From CBDCYN01 sp965224205 (lineage in GTDB: Bacteria; Planctomycetota; Phycisphaerae; Phycisphaerales; Phycisphaeraceae), in NCBI GenBank assembly GCA_965224205.1, contig CBDCYN010000009.1:377566-441565 (forward strand): 64,000 nt of DNA, written 5' to 3'. Positions 37,244 to 46,540 of the stretch are shown one piece after another. The notes below the pieces were generated by a model, which saw nothing but the letters and a program-made list of their open reading frames with translations, was not told where the DNA came from and searched no databases. A program made the position numbers and the translations under genes. Within the stretch, counting starts at the first letter, position 1; every line of letters begins with the position of its first letter.

Positions 37244-37382
37244 CCCACCCGCGTCGGCGGCCACGAGGTAGCTACAGAGGGGGTCCCTGTTGATGGGAAA
37301 CCCCAGTGTTGAGGACCCCATGCTTGTATAGAGCGTACTCATCAATGGTGATCAACCGAGGGAACCGGCCATTCCACCGTCG

Positions 37383-37466
37383 ATATACGCATCGCGTATC
37401 AAAATACCGGTCGGGTACTTGCTGACCGACGAAAATCTGTGCTCCGGAATCGCCAGAGCCAACCGT
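37383..37466 (+). repeat. Dispersed dyad-bearing repeat, copy 3
   Basis: Dyad ATACGC-ATC-GCGTAT at 37385-37399, then 'caaaataccggtcgggta', 'gaccgacgaaaatc' and 'cgccagagcc'. More divergent than copies 1, 2 and 4 but with blocks in the same order. Lies between the convergent ends of the sulfotransferase and cstA. Confidence 0.6.
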
Positions 37467-37474
37467 GGGGGAAT

Positions 37475-39799
37475 CTAACGCTGTCGTGGTAAGGGTGAAA
37501 GGGACTCAGAGGTCTTGGGCCTATCCGACGTAGACCCCTGTGCATATTCCAATACGCCTTTTACCTTCGGCATCAGCAACACCGCCTCGATGATCATCCA
37601 CACTTCTAACACAAGCGTCGCGATCGCGATGGTCACCAGCGTCCAGTTGCCCTCGGCCAGCCACCCCTTTCCGTTGCGGCTCATCCCCAAAAATAACTGC
37701 CACATCATCGCCCACAACGGCATGATGAGCATGAACAGCATCGGCACAACCAAGAACCACACCGGCTTGCTGCGCCGCCACAGATAGAACGCGATCACCA
37801 GGAACGACAACCCGCCCAGCAGTTGATTCGTCGCCCCGAACATCGGCCACAGGATCATTCCTCCTTTGCCCGCGTTGGCCAGCGACCATGACTGACCGGG
37901 AAGCGGGATCGCCGCGATCACCGCGGCCACGACGATCGCGAAGATCGCTGCCGCGTGCTTGTTGGTCAGCCACGTGAACGGGTTGGTGGTGGCTACAAAC
38001 CCGCCGCGACAAGCTTTGGTTTGTTGCTCGTGTCGGCTCTCGTCAGCAGCCTTTCCGCATTCCGGACATGCTCCAGAGACGTTAAAACTCAGGTCATACC
38101 CGCACGCCGCGCACGCGGTGGGTGACACCCGCGGGGCGAACGTCGCAGCTAACTCTTGCACCACGTACCGCTGCAACCGACACGCGGTATCAAGCGTCGT
38201 CCCCGCAAACGACGCGACCAGCACCCCCATCAACGCGATCGCCACACCCCCCGGCACACCGATCGCCTTAAGAAAATTCGCCGCCCCGTCCACAAACGCC
38301 CCGACCTTAGCGCCCAGGCCGCCGGCCGACGCCCACGACCGGTATCGGTTCTTCCAAGCGGTCCCTCCCAGGATCGCCGCCTCGCCTTCGCCTTTGGCGA
38401 TGGGCAATCCCGGGCCATAATAAAATTGGTAATCCGCGTCTGTAATAACTTCGCCGTCAGGTAATACCCTTAAAAGACCTTTGTCATTTTTTTCGATGGT
38501 GTACGGTGACGGCAGGTCGTGTCCCAACATTTCCGCATACTGTTTCTCAACCAGAAGCAATGATTCGCCTTGTTCGAATAGACCGTATGACTGGCCTTCG
38601 TAGGAACCCACGTCGTTCTCACGAGCCAAGATAGACGGATCGCTGTGAGCATCGACGCCCACCGAAGGTTTCTTGACGATGATCACCTCGTACGGCACCC
38701 CCAACCCGATCCCCCCCACGCACGCCAAGATGACCAGCGTCGCCAGGAACCCTTCAGTCACCATCGACCCGTACCCGACGAACCGCGCGTCTGGCTCGCT
38801 CATGAGTTGTTTACTGCTCGTCCCGCTTGAGACCAAGCAGTGAAAACCGCTGATCGCCCCGCACGCGATCGTGATGAACAGGAACGGGAACATCATGGGC
38901 GCCCCGGTCGGGTCGAAGTCCCACATCGGCGCCACGAGTTTCAGTTCGGGTCGCGCTGCCCCCTCCACCGGCGGCGCCCCCCCGAAAAACGCCGCCCACA
39001 CCAAACCCGCCACGATCAGCCCCAACGCCGAGATCAGCTGCAGTGAGTTAATATAGTCTCGGGGTTGTAGCAGCGTCCATACCGGCAATACCGACGCCAC
39101 ATACGAATACCCCAGCAAAACCACGACCCACGTGATGATCGACCACCCCGCCATCGTTTCGTTGATCGTGTTCAGCCAACCCCGGTCCCCGTAGATCACC
39201 GAGACGTACATCACCCCCAACGCGATCAGTGACGGGATCAATAGCCCCACCCCCTTGCGGTGAAGCCACAGCCCGATCCCCACCGCGATCGGGATCTGCA
39301 CCACGCACGGAAATATCGCCGACGGGTACTGCTTGAACACCGCGGCGATGACTAACCCGAAGATCGCCAGCACGATCGTTAGTGCCATAAACAGCACGAA
39401 TAGAAACAGCAGCCGCACCCGCCGGTTGAGCACCCGACCCGCGACGTCGCCCACCGTCTGCCCGTTGTTACGCAGGCTCACCACCAGGGCTCCGAAGTCG
39501 TGCACCGCCCCGATGAAGATCGACCCGAACACCACCCACAATAGCGCCGGCAACCACCCCCACATCACCGCGATCGCCGGGCCCACGATCGGCCCCGTGC
39601 CCGCGATCGACGTGAAATGGTGTCCGAACACGATCGCCTTGGGCGTGGGCACGTAGTCGCTGCCGTCGTTGAGCTTACACGAGGGGCATACCGCTTCCGC
39701 GGAGAGGTTAAAGATCTTGCTTCCCAGCCACCGGCCGTAGGTGTGGTACGCGACGATAAACGCCACGCCGGCTGCGATCGCGATCCATAGCGGTCCCAT
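37475..39799 (-). CDS. cstA: Carbon starvation protein CstA (peptide/pyruvate transporter family) with an inserted zinc ribbon
   Basis: About 774 residues and at least 14 hydrophobic segments. GPLWIAIAAGVAFIVAYHTYGR, then IVFGHHFTSIAGTGPIVGPA and GAVHDFGALVVSLRNNGQTV are hallmark CstA blocks; FHCLVSSGTSSKQL and FAGTTLDTACRLQRYVVQE follow. CstA proteins import peptides or pyruvate during carbon limitation. ATG 39799 is chosen because the family starts there and AGAGAGGA precedes it; the frame is open further upstream through a dispersed repeat. Two oddities: a hydrophilic insertion of about 140 residues (370-510) and, near residue 563, a four-cysteine ribbon CAACGYDL...CPECG of a kind common in planctomycetes. 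A repeat copy sits 35 bases upstream of the start. Confidence 0.95.
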   Translation of the reverse strand: MGPLWIAIAAGVAFIVAYHTYGRWLGSKIFNLSAEAVCPSCKLNDGSDYVPTPKAIVFGHHFTSIAGTGPIVGPAIAVMWGWLPALLWVVFGSIFIGAVHDFGALVVSLRNNGQTVGDVAGRVLNRRVRLLFLFVLFMALTIVLAIFGLVIAAVFKQYPSAIFPCVVQIPIAVGIGLWLHRKGVGLLIPSLIALGVMYVSVIYGDRGWLNTINETMAGWSIITWVVVLLGYSYVASVLPVWTLLQPRDYINSLQLISALGLIVAGLVWAAFFGGAPPVEGAARPELKLVAPMWDFDPTGAPMMFPFLFITIACGAISGFHCLVSSGTSSKQLMSEPDARFVGYGSMVTEGFLATLVILACVGGIGLGVPYEVIIVKKPSVGVDAHSDPSILARENDVGSYEGQSYGLFEQGESLLLVEKQYAEMLGHDLPSPYTIEKNDKGLLRVLPDGEVITDADYQFYYGPGLPIAKGEGEAAILGGTAWKNRYRSWASAGGLGAKVGAFVDGAANFLKAIGVPGGVAIALMGVLVASFAGTTLDTACRLQRYVVQELAATFAPRVSPTACAACGYDLSFNVSGACPECGKAADESRHEQQTKACRGGFVATTNPFTWLTNKHAAAIFAIVVAAVIAAIPLPGQSWSLANAGKGGMILWPMFGATNQLLGGLSFLVIAFYLWRRSKPVWFLVVPMLFMLIMPLWAMMWQLFLGMSRNGKGWLAEGNWTLVTIAIATLVLEVWMIIEAVLLMPKVKGVLEYAQGSTSDRPKTSESLSPLPRQR

Positions 39800-39833
39800 G
39801 GTCGAAGTCCTCTCTTCACACGCCCGCGTGAGT

Positions 39834-39945
39834 ATATACGCGATGCGTATCAAAGTACCTCGTCGAGTAGAGATTGGACCCCGAAAATTCCCTGCCGGGT
39901 ACAAGAGCCACGCCGTATTTTCATCCAAGATCGGTATCTATCGAT
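39834..39945 (+). repeat. Dispersed dyad-bearing repeat, copy 4
   Basis: Dyad ATACGC-GAT-GCGTAT at 39836-39850, then 'caaagtacctcgtcgag', 'ggaccccgaaaattc', 'ctgccgggtacaagag', 'ccgtattttcatccaagat'. It continues into a short frame reading KIGIYRSWAKEQ, which lines up with the YCRRSTDKQ start of the recombinase remnant behind copy 1. It lies upstream of cstA, pointing away from it. Confidence 0.75.
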
Positions 39946-40002
39946 CCTGGGCTAAGGAACAACCCGACGGTGAACAAACGACGATCACGAGAGACGTGAG
40001 CC

Positions 40003-42369
40003 TCAGGGAGAGGTGTGATCAGGGGTCAATTCAAGGGCTCTAGCGTGGTGTTTGGCGAAATCAGCGATCCTTGGGTCGGGATGACGTAGCGCGTCGTTTA
40101 TCGCCGTCGATTTGGGGTTGGTGACTTGTGTCGCCAGGTAAGTGACCCGTACCAGCGGGCTGGTGCTGCGCTGAGCCAATTCGTGAACCGTTTTAAACAG
40201 GTGAGTCGCCTGTGGGTCGGGGGGCAGGAAGCACAGCAGCATCGCCTGCTCAACGGGCAGCAGGTCCTGGTAGCGGAAGTTGACCGCTTCGGCGATCTGC
40301 CCTACCACCGGCCCATCGTCGGGCGACTGGCGTAAACGGCTGGCGATCACGATCACACGGGCGAGCATCGACAGCCGTTCAGCCGGGTCGAGATCATCCA
40401 ACGACCCTAGCCAGTAGTCGATGTTCTCTTGGGTCGCGGCCAGGCCACGGCGGTTGATCGGCGAAAGGGTGTGGGTGGCGCCCATCAAATGGGTGACCAG
40501 CTCCTGGCCGTCAGTGAGGACCGGGTCCAACGCCGCGCGGGTGCTGACCCCAAAACTGGCCGTTGGGTTCATCGCCAACATCAAGCCCAACGGCGAGCGG
40601 TCCAAACGGGTATCAACCTCAAAAGACTCACCGGGTCCTAGGCTCAGACGTCGGCCCATGTCCACCACCAAGGTCATCTGCCCCCCCGAGGAGTCGCCCC
40701 CAATCCGCGGCGACACGAAAAGGACCAGCGATGATGGGACCGTCTGTCCGTCGCCAAGAGATAACGGCCAATCGGTCACGTTGCGGAGGGTAAGCCTAGC
40801 TGTAATAGGTTCAAGGTATCGGTAACTCGTCGCGTCACAAGTCGCATGGAGGATGATCCAACGGTTTTCCCGTGGGTTTGGAGCCACAAGCCTGTTCGAC
40901 CAGGTCTCCATCTGCCGCTCAATCGCCGTGACCTCAGGACTGCGGGGCATTGGGACCCCAGCGGCCGCCAAGTTGTTCATGGCCATCATGGCCGCCAGGG
41001 TACCCGGCGCCTGGCGGACGACCTGTTTAAGCACCTCCCACCGCGAAGAGCCTGCTTCGGAAGGGTGGGTCAAAGCCAATCCATAAAGTGCAAAGGGATC
41101 GGTCTGTGATAGCGGCTCGAGCAGGGTTCGGGCGGCTTGAGGGTTTTCTTGACGTAATTGAATCCACCCAGCCAGGCGAGCGACCAGCGGGTGATCTTGC
41201 CCGATTTGGTCACGCACGGCCTCTAGGTCCGGCTCCTGAGACAGCTGCTGACCCAGAAGCACTGATAGCCACAGCAGATCCACTGAGGCGGCCACCCGCC
41301 CCGCTTGGGCTTCCTGCTTGAGTACAGAGCTGAGTCGCTCAAAAGAACCGCGTGCGGGGGTGGGTTCATTAGCCTGGTGGAGAATCACCAGGCGCAGGGT
41401 CTCTAGCTCGAGCGGCAGGACCGGTTGGTTGGCTGCCTGCCCCTGCCCCGGAGCCTGATCCGGGCCCGGTAAAAACGTCTTGGCTTGCTCAAGCAGCCCC
41501 AGCGCCGCATCCGGCTGGCCGCTGGCTGCGAGACAAACCGCCCACTCGTAAATCACCTGGGCATTAGGCGGTTGCTGGCTTAAACGCACGCATACCTCGA
41601 ACTGTTGGGCCGCTTGCGGATAGGCCGCACGGGATAAGAACCACCCGGCCAACCTGCGTCTTACCGCGGGGTCTACCGGAGCCGCGGCGACCAGGTGCGT
41701 GATCGCTTCGCCGACCGCCCTGGCCGAGCCCGAACGCTTACCGACCCAAGCCAACATTAATTCCGCGGCTTGCCGGTTGCCGCGATCGAGCTTTAAGGCC
41801 TGCTTAAGACGCTTGATAAACCGATCGACGTCTCCCAGTTCAAACGCCCCCTGAGCGGTGTAGGACGCCAAACGGGAACGCAGCGCAGAGCTAAGACGCT
41901 TGCCCCCCGTGCTATCGAGGATCTTCTCGATCCCCTCGATGCGTTGCTCAAGGGTTTGATACGGCTCAATCTTGAGCATAATCATCTTGAGCAGCGCCGC
42001 ATCATCATCGGGTTGAAGGCTGCAGTACCGCTGCAGAGACCGCAGCCGGGCCTGGGGGTCTTGCATCGACTCGGCCAGCTCATCCCGCCATAGCCACAGC
42101 TCCGGGTCGTCGGCAGCGGCCTCCAACGCCATGTCTAAAAGGATCCGCGCACGCACCAGTTGATCCGCCCGCAGCGGTTGATCCCCGTTCGTGGTCAGGA
42201 TCCGCTTGACCAGCAGGGACATCTGGTCGGCAAGCATCTGTTCGGGGCCGGTACCTAGCCCGTAGGACAGCTGGGCTTGAGAAGGCCGGATCAACGCTGA
42301 AGTCAAAAGGGCAACGCCAAGCAGGATCGAGGATCCTAGGAGCGGTCGTCGCGGACGTTTCGGGGCCAT
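40003..42369 (-). CDS. Secreted or periplasmic TPR-repeat protein
   Basis: About 788 residues. ATG 42369 has GAGGT upstream and gives a signal peptide (LLGSSILLGVALLTSALIRPSQAQ, part). The first 500 residues are helical TPR-like repeats (LVRARILLDMALEAAADDPELW, RLAGWFLSRAAYPQAAQQFEV, VIYEWAVCLAASGQPDAALGLLEQA). The following part contains a beta segment (PITARLTLRNVTDWPLSLGDG). No enzymatic motif. It starts 19 bases after a small membrane protein gene and is probably co-transcribed with it. Function unknown; an envelope scaffold is likely. Confidence 0.82.
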   Translation of the reverse strand: MAPKRPRRPLLGSSILLGVALLTSALIRPSQAQLSYGLGTGPEQMLADQMSLLVKRILTTNGDQPLRADQLVRARILLDMALEAAADDPELWLWRDELAESMQDPQARLRSLQRYCSLQPDDDAALLKMIMLKIEPYQTLEQRIEGIEKILDSTGGKRLSSALRSRLASYTAQGAFELGDVDRFIKRLKQALKLDRGNRQAAELMLAWVGKRSGSARAVGEAITHLVAAAPVDPAVRRRLAGWFLSRAAYPQAAQQFEVCVRLSQQPPNAQVIYEWAVCLAASGQPDAALGLLEQAKTFLPGPDQAPGQGQAANQPVLPLELETLRLVILHQANEPTPARGSFERLSSVLKQEAQAGRVAASVDLLWLSVLLGQQLSQEPDLEAVRDQIGQDHPLVARLAGWIQLRQENPQAARTLLEPLSQTDPFALYGLALTHPSEAGSSRWEVLKQVVRQAPGTLAAMMAMNNLAAAGVPMPRSPEVTAIERQMETWSNRLVAPNPRENRWIILHATCDATSYRYLEPITARLTLRNVTDWPLSLGDGQTVPSSLVLFVSPRIGGDSSGGQMTLVVDMGRRLSLGPGESFEVDTRLDRSPLGLMLAMNPTASFGVSTRAALDPVLTDGQELVTHLMGATHTLSPINRRGLAATQENIDYWLGSLDDLDPAERLSMLARVIVIASRLRQSPDDGPVVGQIAEAVNFRYQDLLPVEQAMLLCFLPPDPQATHLFKTVHELAQRSTSPLVRVTYLATQVTNPKSTAINDALRHPDPRIADFAKHHARALELTPDHTSP

Positions 42370-42388
42370 CGCTACCTCATCGGGTATT

Positions 42389-42778
42389 TCATTGAACGAC
42401 GTTCTGACTAAAAATCCACAAAGTCCAAACCAGCGCCCCCAGCGCGACCGTCGCAAAGAAAAATTCTAGGAATTCGCTGAATAGAAGCGGCGTATTGGGG
42501 AATAACTCATCCGCGACCAGGAACAAGAACACGAACTGAGCCCCCGACATCGCAAAGATTGACAAGCTACGGACGATCTGCCCCCACGCCCGTGAGTCGT
42601 TGGTTGGAGCCCAACCCATCAATGACGTCACGACCTCACCGTGCTGGTTCCATAACCACAACCCGAACATCAACAACGCCGCCGCCCACAGGTACCCCAA
42701 CCCCAGCCGCAGCGGCCGTGCCAGCCAGCTAAGCCAGCCTTCCACCGTGAATAAAACAGACCGTAAAGATGAGGTCAT
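42389..42778 (-). CDS. Small membrane protein of unknown function
   Basis: About 129 residues with three or four hydrophobic segments (LGYLWAAALLMFGLWLW, SIFAMSGAQFVFLFLVADEL, FLEFFFATVALGALVWTLWI). No family recognised. Likely forms a two-gene unit with the TPR protein downstream. Confidence 0.7.
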   Translation of the reverse strand: MTSSLRSVLFTVEGWLSWLARPLRLGLGYLWAAALLMFGLWLWNQHGEVVTSLMGWAPTNDSRAWGQIVRSLSIFAMSGAQFVFLFLVADELFPNTPLLFSEFLEFFFATVALGALVWTLWIFSQNVVQ

Positions 42779-42966
42779 AAGCCGTTCCGGTTCGGATCGC
42801 CGAGCGTCGTCTCCCGCCTAGACGGGTTTCCATCAGGTGCCCACGGACAGATCATGTGGCCACAACAAGGATACGTCCGACTTCGGGTATGAGTTTGCCG
42901 CTTATCTTACTGTATATGAAGATTATACCGTCTTTTCATTCGAGGCCGTTAACCCTTCCCAGGAAT

Positions 42967-43596
42967 CTATTGCTGCTCGGCCGCTGCATGGAGGTCTTCC
43001 TCGCTGATGCCCAACCACTCTTTCATATGCTGTTCATAGATCTGCTGATGCTGCTCGTTGGAGAAGTCTAAACGCAGCTCATTAATGACCTTCGTGCCCT
43101 GGCCGATCCATTCCCGCCACGTTTCCTGGCCGTAGTGCTCGAAGATGAACTGACCCAGCGGGCCACGCATCGGCGGGTCGGGCAGGCGCGTGTCGGGGCG
43201 ACCGGTGCGACGATCAATGATCTCGTCACCGCTAAGCTCTTCAGCCACAGAGCCTTTAGATTCGACGTCGGGCACGGGGGCCCCGATCCTTTCAAGCAGT
43301 GAACCGATCGCTTTCTGAGGCATCACGTCACCACGCTGGGCCGCCTGAACGTACCCTGTGGTGAGCACCTGCTGGGCATCTTTGTTTCGGCCTAGCTGGA
43401 TCAGCACCTGGCCGCGCAGCTGATACGCCCGCGACATCCCCTCGTTGAGCTCGATTGCCTTGGCCAAAGCGTGTTGGGCGTCCTCAAGGCGGTCGGCGTC
43501 TTTATAAGCGTTGCCCAAGCTGAACCAGCCCATGTCATTATCCGGGTCAGCCTGGGTCATGTTCTGCCACTGGGCGATGCGTTCTTCAATATTCAT
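42967..43596 (-). CDS. TPR protein fused to a YggX-like Fe(II)-trafficking domain
   Basis: About 209 residues. Residues 15-95 are TPR repeats (DNDMGWFSLGNAYKDADRLED, shown in part; AYQLRGQVLIQLGRNKDAQQ). The C-terminal 70 residues, from PMRGPLGQFIFEHYGQETWREWIGQG to LDFSNEQHQQIYEQHMKEWL (parts), match the YggX/Fe(2+)-trafficking fold, which protects Fe-S clusters in enterobacteria. The N-terminal Cys of YggX is absent. Cytoplasmic, divergent from the AddB-like gene, with an 82-base shared upstream region. Confidence 0.8.
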   Translation of the reverse strand: MNIEERIAQWQNMTQADPDNDMGWFSLGNAYKDADRLEDAQHALAKAIELNEGMSRAYQLRGQVLIQLGRNKDAQQVLTTGYVQAAQRGDVMPQKAIGSLLERIGAPVPDVESKGSVAEELSGDEIIDRRTGRPDTRLPDPPMRGPLGQFIFEHYGQETWREWIGQGTKVINELRLDFSNEQHQQIYEQHMKEWLGISEEDLHAAAEQQ

Positions 43597-43678
43597 AAGT
43601 CATAAGATAACGCTACGATCGGGGCTAAGCCAGCAGACGTATCATGAAAAACGCGTACGCATCAACAGGACCTCACCC

Positions 43679-46540
43679 ATGGCGATCCAACGCCGGTTCC
43701 TAGGTTGGGACACACCGATGCTGCCGACAGCAGGCCGATGGCTCGTCGATCGGTATGCCCGCGGCGGGGACTGCGACCTATCCGAGGTCGTCGCGGTCAC
43801 CCCCGGCGCGCGGGCCGCCAGACGCCTGCTTGACCTGTTGGTGGCCATCGCGCAGGAGAACCAGCTTACCCTAATCCCCCCAGATATCCTCACCGCTGGC
43901 GCTCTGCCCGAACGTTTGTACGAATCCCGACTACCTGTGGCTAATCGGTTGCAGTCGTTGCTGCTGCGGGCTGCGGCGTTGCGAGACGCCCAGCCCGAGG
44001 CCCTCAGCCCCGTCGTACCCCACCCACCCCACCGCGACGACTTCCCCGCCTGGCTAGACCTGGCCACTCAACTAGCGCAGCTCGGTGACGAACTGTACGG
44101 TCAGCCCATCGAGACCGCCCGGGTCACCGGTATCCTCACTCAGAAATTAAGCCTCTGCCCAGACCTGCCGCGCTGGCGGGCCTTGGCCCAACTCGAACAG
44201 GCCTACCGCCAGCAGCTGATCGACCACGGGCTAACCGACCGCAATCAAGCCCGGCTCGACGCGGTGCGAGAAAACAGGTGCGCCACTGATCGCAGGATCG
44301 TGCTCATCGCCACCTCCGATTTAAGCGGCATCGCCCGCGAGATGCTGTCGCAAGTCCACGACTGCGTGACCTCGCTCATCCACGCCCCCCTCTTTCATGA
44401 ATCCGGCTTTGACGATTGGGGCTGCTTCGTACCCGGCTACTGGGCCAAGCAGCCGTTGGCCCTCGACCCCCAGCAGGTCCGCGTTGTCGAGCGTGAGCAT
44501 GAACAATCCCATGAGGTGCTCCTGGCCGTCGAAGCCGCCGCGGGGTCCCACCCCGCCGAGCAGATCACGGTCGGGCTCGGCGATGAGGCCACCGGGCCCG
44601 GTGTGCAGATCAAGCTCGAACTCGCCGGCGCCCCGGCCAGACTCGGCGTCGGCAAGTCGGTGGCCAAGACCGGTCCAGCAGCGCTGCTTGCGTCATTCGC
44701 TGCGTTCATCCCAGAACGACGTTTCGATCAATTCGCTGCCCTGCTGCGCCACCCCGATCTCGAGGCGTACTTAGCGCGCCACGTCCGCGACTCGACCCCC
44801 CGAGCGATCGTCTCGTGGCAATCTCTGCTTGACCGATATCTCCAAGACCACCTTCAATCCCGACTATCACATGATTGGTTGGGCGATCCCAAAACAGCAC
44901 ACGCCCTTAAATCGGTGCACGACGCCGTCCTTGAGCTGATGCCGTGTGACCGTCAAGAGCTGCGGCCGCTGCCGCACTGGGCCCCTTCGCTCGCCGCTAT
45001 GCTCCAAGCGGTCTACGGCCCGGATGACCTGAAAACCCGCTACCCCGATCAGGCTCAGCTGGCGTACAGCCTCCAAGCCACCGGCGAGGTTTTGCGGGAG
45101 ATCGCCCAACTGCCCAGCGACGCCGTATGGACCCCGTCCTTAAGTGCCGACCAGGCGATCGCCGTGGTATTGTCTCACATTGCGGGCCAGTCGATCCCCG
45201 AGGACGCGTCCGGCCCCGCGATCGAACTACTGGGCTGGTTGGAACTGCCACTCGACGACGCCCCCGCGCTGATCGTCACCGGGATGAATGAGGGCTTGGT
45301 CCCCCAACGCACGGCTCATGAAACTTTCTTATATGAATCGGTGCGCAAGGCTCTGGGCCTGCGTGACGCGGCGTACCGCTACGCCCGCGACCTGATGAGT
45401 TTGCACACGATCACCCACAGCCGACCAAGCGTCACCCTCATCGCCAGCCGCCGCGGGGCCCGCGACGAGCCGCTGGCGCCCAGCCGACTACTACTAGCCG
45501 GCGACCCGCAGCACGCCGCACGGCTGATCCAACGTTTCTATCACGAATCCCGTCCCGGGGACGACGAAAATCGTTGGTCCCCTTGGCTGATTAACCCCAG
45601 CCAGACCAGCCGGTTTACAGTCCCACCCCCGCGCCCCCATGAGCCGCTGACCCGCTTGGCGATCACCGCGTTCCGCGACTACCTCGACTGCCCATACCGG
45701 TTTTACCTCAAACACGTGCTGCGCCTGCGGCTACTGGATGACCGTGCCGTGGAAATGGACGGCGGCATGTTCGGCGGGTTGGCTCACGAGGTGCTGGGGT
45801 GTTTCGGCCAAAGCGAGCTGGCCACCTCATGCAACGAGACGGAGATCCGCGATTTTTTAGCGGATCAGCTCCAATGTGCCACGCGGCGCCGGTTCGGCCC
45901 TCGTCCGTCCACCGCGGTAGAGCTGCAGGTCCATCTGCTGCGTGCACGGCTCGAAGCGTTCGCCGGTTGGCAAGCGACGCAGTCATCCCAGGGTTGGCAT
46001 ATCGCCGCTGAACATATCGAGAAGCAACTCTCGGCCACGATCGAGGTCGACGCCCAGCCCTTCACCGTCACGGGCAGGATCGACCGGATCGACCGCCACG
46101 AAGACGGCCGGTGGCGCATCATCGATTACAAGACCTCCGACACCGCCAAAACACCCGACGAGACTCACCGCCGCGGCCCCAAGGGCGCCAAACAATGGAT
46201 CGATTTGCAGCTGCCTCTCTACGGGAAATTCGCCGAAAAACTCGGGATCACGGGGCAGGTCGAACTCGGCTTCGTCCATCTGCCCAGGGACCTGCCGCAG
46301 GTCGCGTATCACGCGGCGCCCTGGTCGCCGGGAGACCTCGATGCCGCGATCGATGAAGCCCGGCGCGTCATCCGCTCGATCCGCGCGGCCCATTTCTGGC
46401 CACCCGCCGACCCACGCGACAGGACCCGCCGCTTCGACGACGGGTTCGGCTGGGTCTGCATGGACGGCCACGATCACGGCACCGTCGGGCGCCCGCGAAG
46501 CATCGAGCCTGATCACGCCACCGCCGAGGTCCAATCATGA
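43679..46540 (+). CDS. addB: AddB-like subunit of a helicase-nuclease (PD-(D/E)XK)
   Basis: About 953 residues. The central part holds the inactive helicase fold of AddB/RecC, with LIVTGMNEGLVPQR near 535. The C-terminus is a RecB-family nuclease: ITAFRDYLDCPYRFYLKHVL near 670 and GRIDRIDRHEDGRWRIIDYKTS near 800-815, with the catalytic Asp and Lys of the IDYKT motif. Works with AddA to resect double-strand breaks. ATG 43679 is chosen; the frame is open further upstream without family resemblance. The stop overlaps the AddA start by four bases (ATGA), so the subunits are translationally coupled. No Walker A is seen at its N-terminus. Confidence 0.85.
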   Translation: MAIQRRFLGWDTPMLPTAGRWLVDRYARGGDCDLSEVVAVTPGARAARRLLDLLVAIAQENQLTLIPPDILTAGALPERLYESRLPVANRLQSLLLRAAALRDAQPEALSPVVPHPPHRDDFPAWLDLATQLAQLGDELYGQPIETARVTGILTQKLSLCPDLPRWRALAQLEQAYRQQLIDHGLTDRNQARLDAVRENRCATDRRIVLIATSDLSGIAREMLSQVHDCVTSLIHAPLFHESGFDDWGCFVPGYWAKQPLALDPQQVRVVEREHEQSHEVLLAVEAAAGSHPAEQITVGLGDEATGPGVQIKLELAGAPARLGVGKSVAKTGPAALLASFAAFIPERRFDQFAALLRHPDLEAYLARHVRDSTPRAIVSWQSLLDRYLQDHLQSRLSHDWLGDPKTAHALKSVHDAVLELMPCDRQELRPLPHWAPSLAAMLQAVYGPDDLKTRYPDQAQLAYSLQATGEVLREIAQLPSDAVWTPSLSADQAIAVVLSHIAGQSIPEDASGPAIELLGWLELPLDDAPALIVTGMNEGLVPQRTAHETFLYESVRKALGLRDAAYRYARDLMSLHTITHSRPSVTLIASRRGARDEPLAPSRLLLAGDPQHAARLIQRFYHESRPGDDENRWSPWLINPSQTSRFTVPPPRPHEPLTRLAITAFRDYLDCPYRFYLKHVLRLRLLDDRAVEMDGGMFGGLAHEVLGCFGQSELATSCNETEIRDFLADQLQCATRRRFGPRPSTAVELQVHLLRARLEAFAGWQATQSSQGWHIAAEHIEKQLSATIEVDAQPFTVTGRIDRIDRHEDGRWRIIDYKTSDTAKTPDETHRRGPKGAKQWIDLQLPLYGKFAEKLGITGQVELGFVHLPRDLPQVAYHAAPWSPGDLDAAIDEARRVIRSIRAAHFWPPADPRDRTRRFDDGFGWVCMDGHDHGTVGRPRSIEPDHATAEVQS

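Noticed and set aside
42880..42955. Possible sixth copy of the dispersed repeat ('accgtcttttcattcgaggccg').
   Set aside because: Only about 20 bases resemble the consensus, the dyad is missing and spacing differs; chance cannot be excluded.
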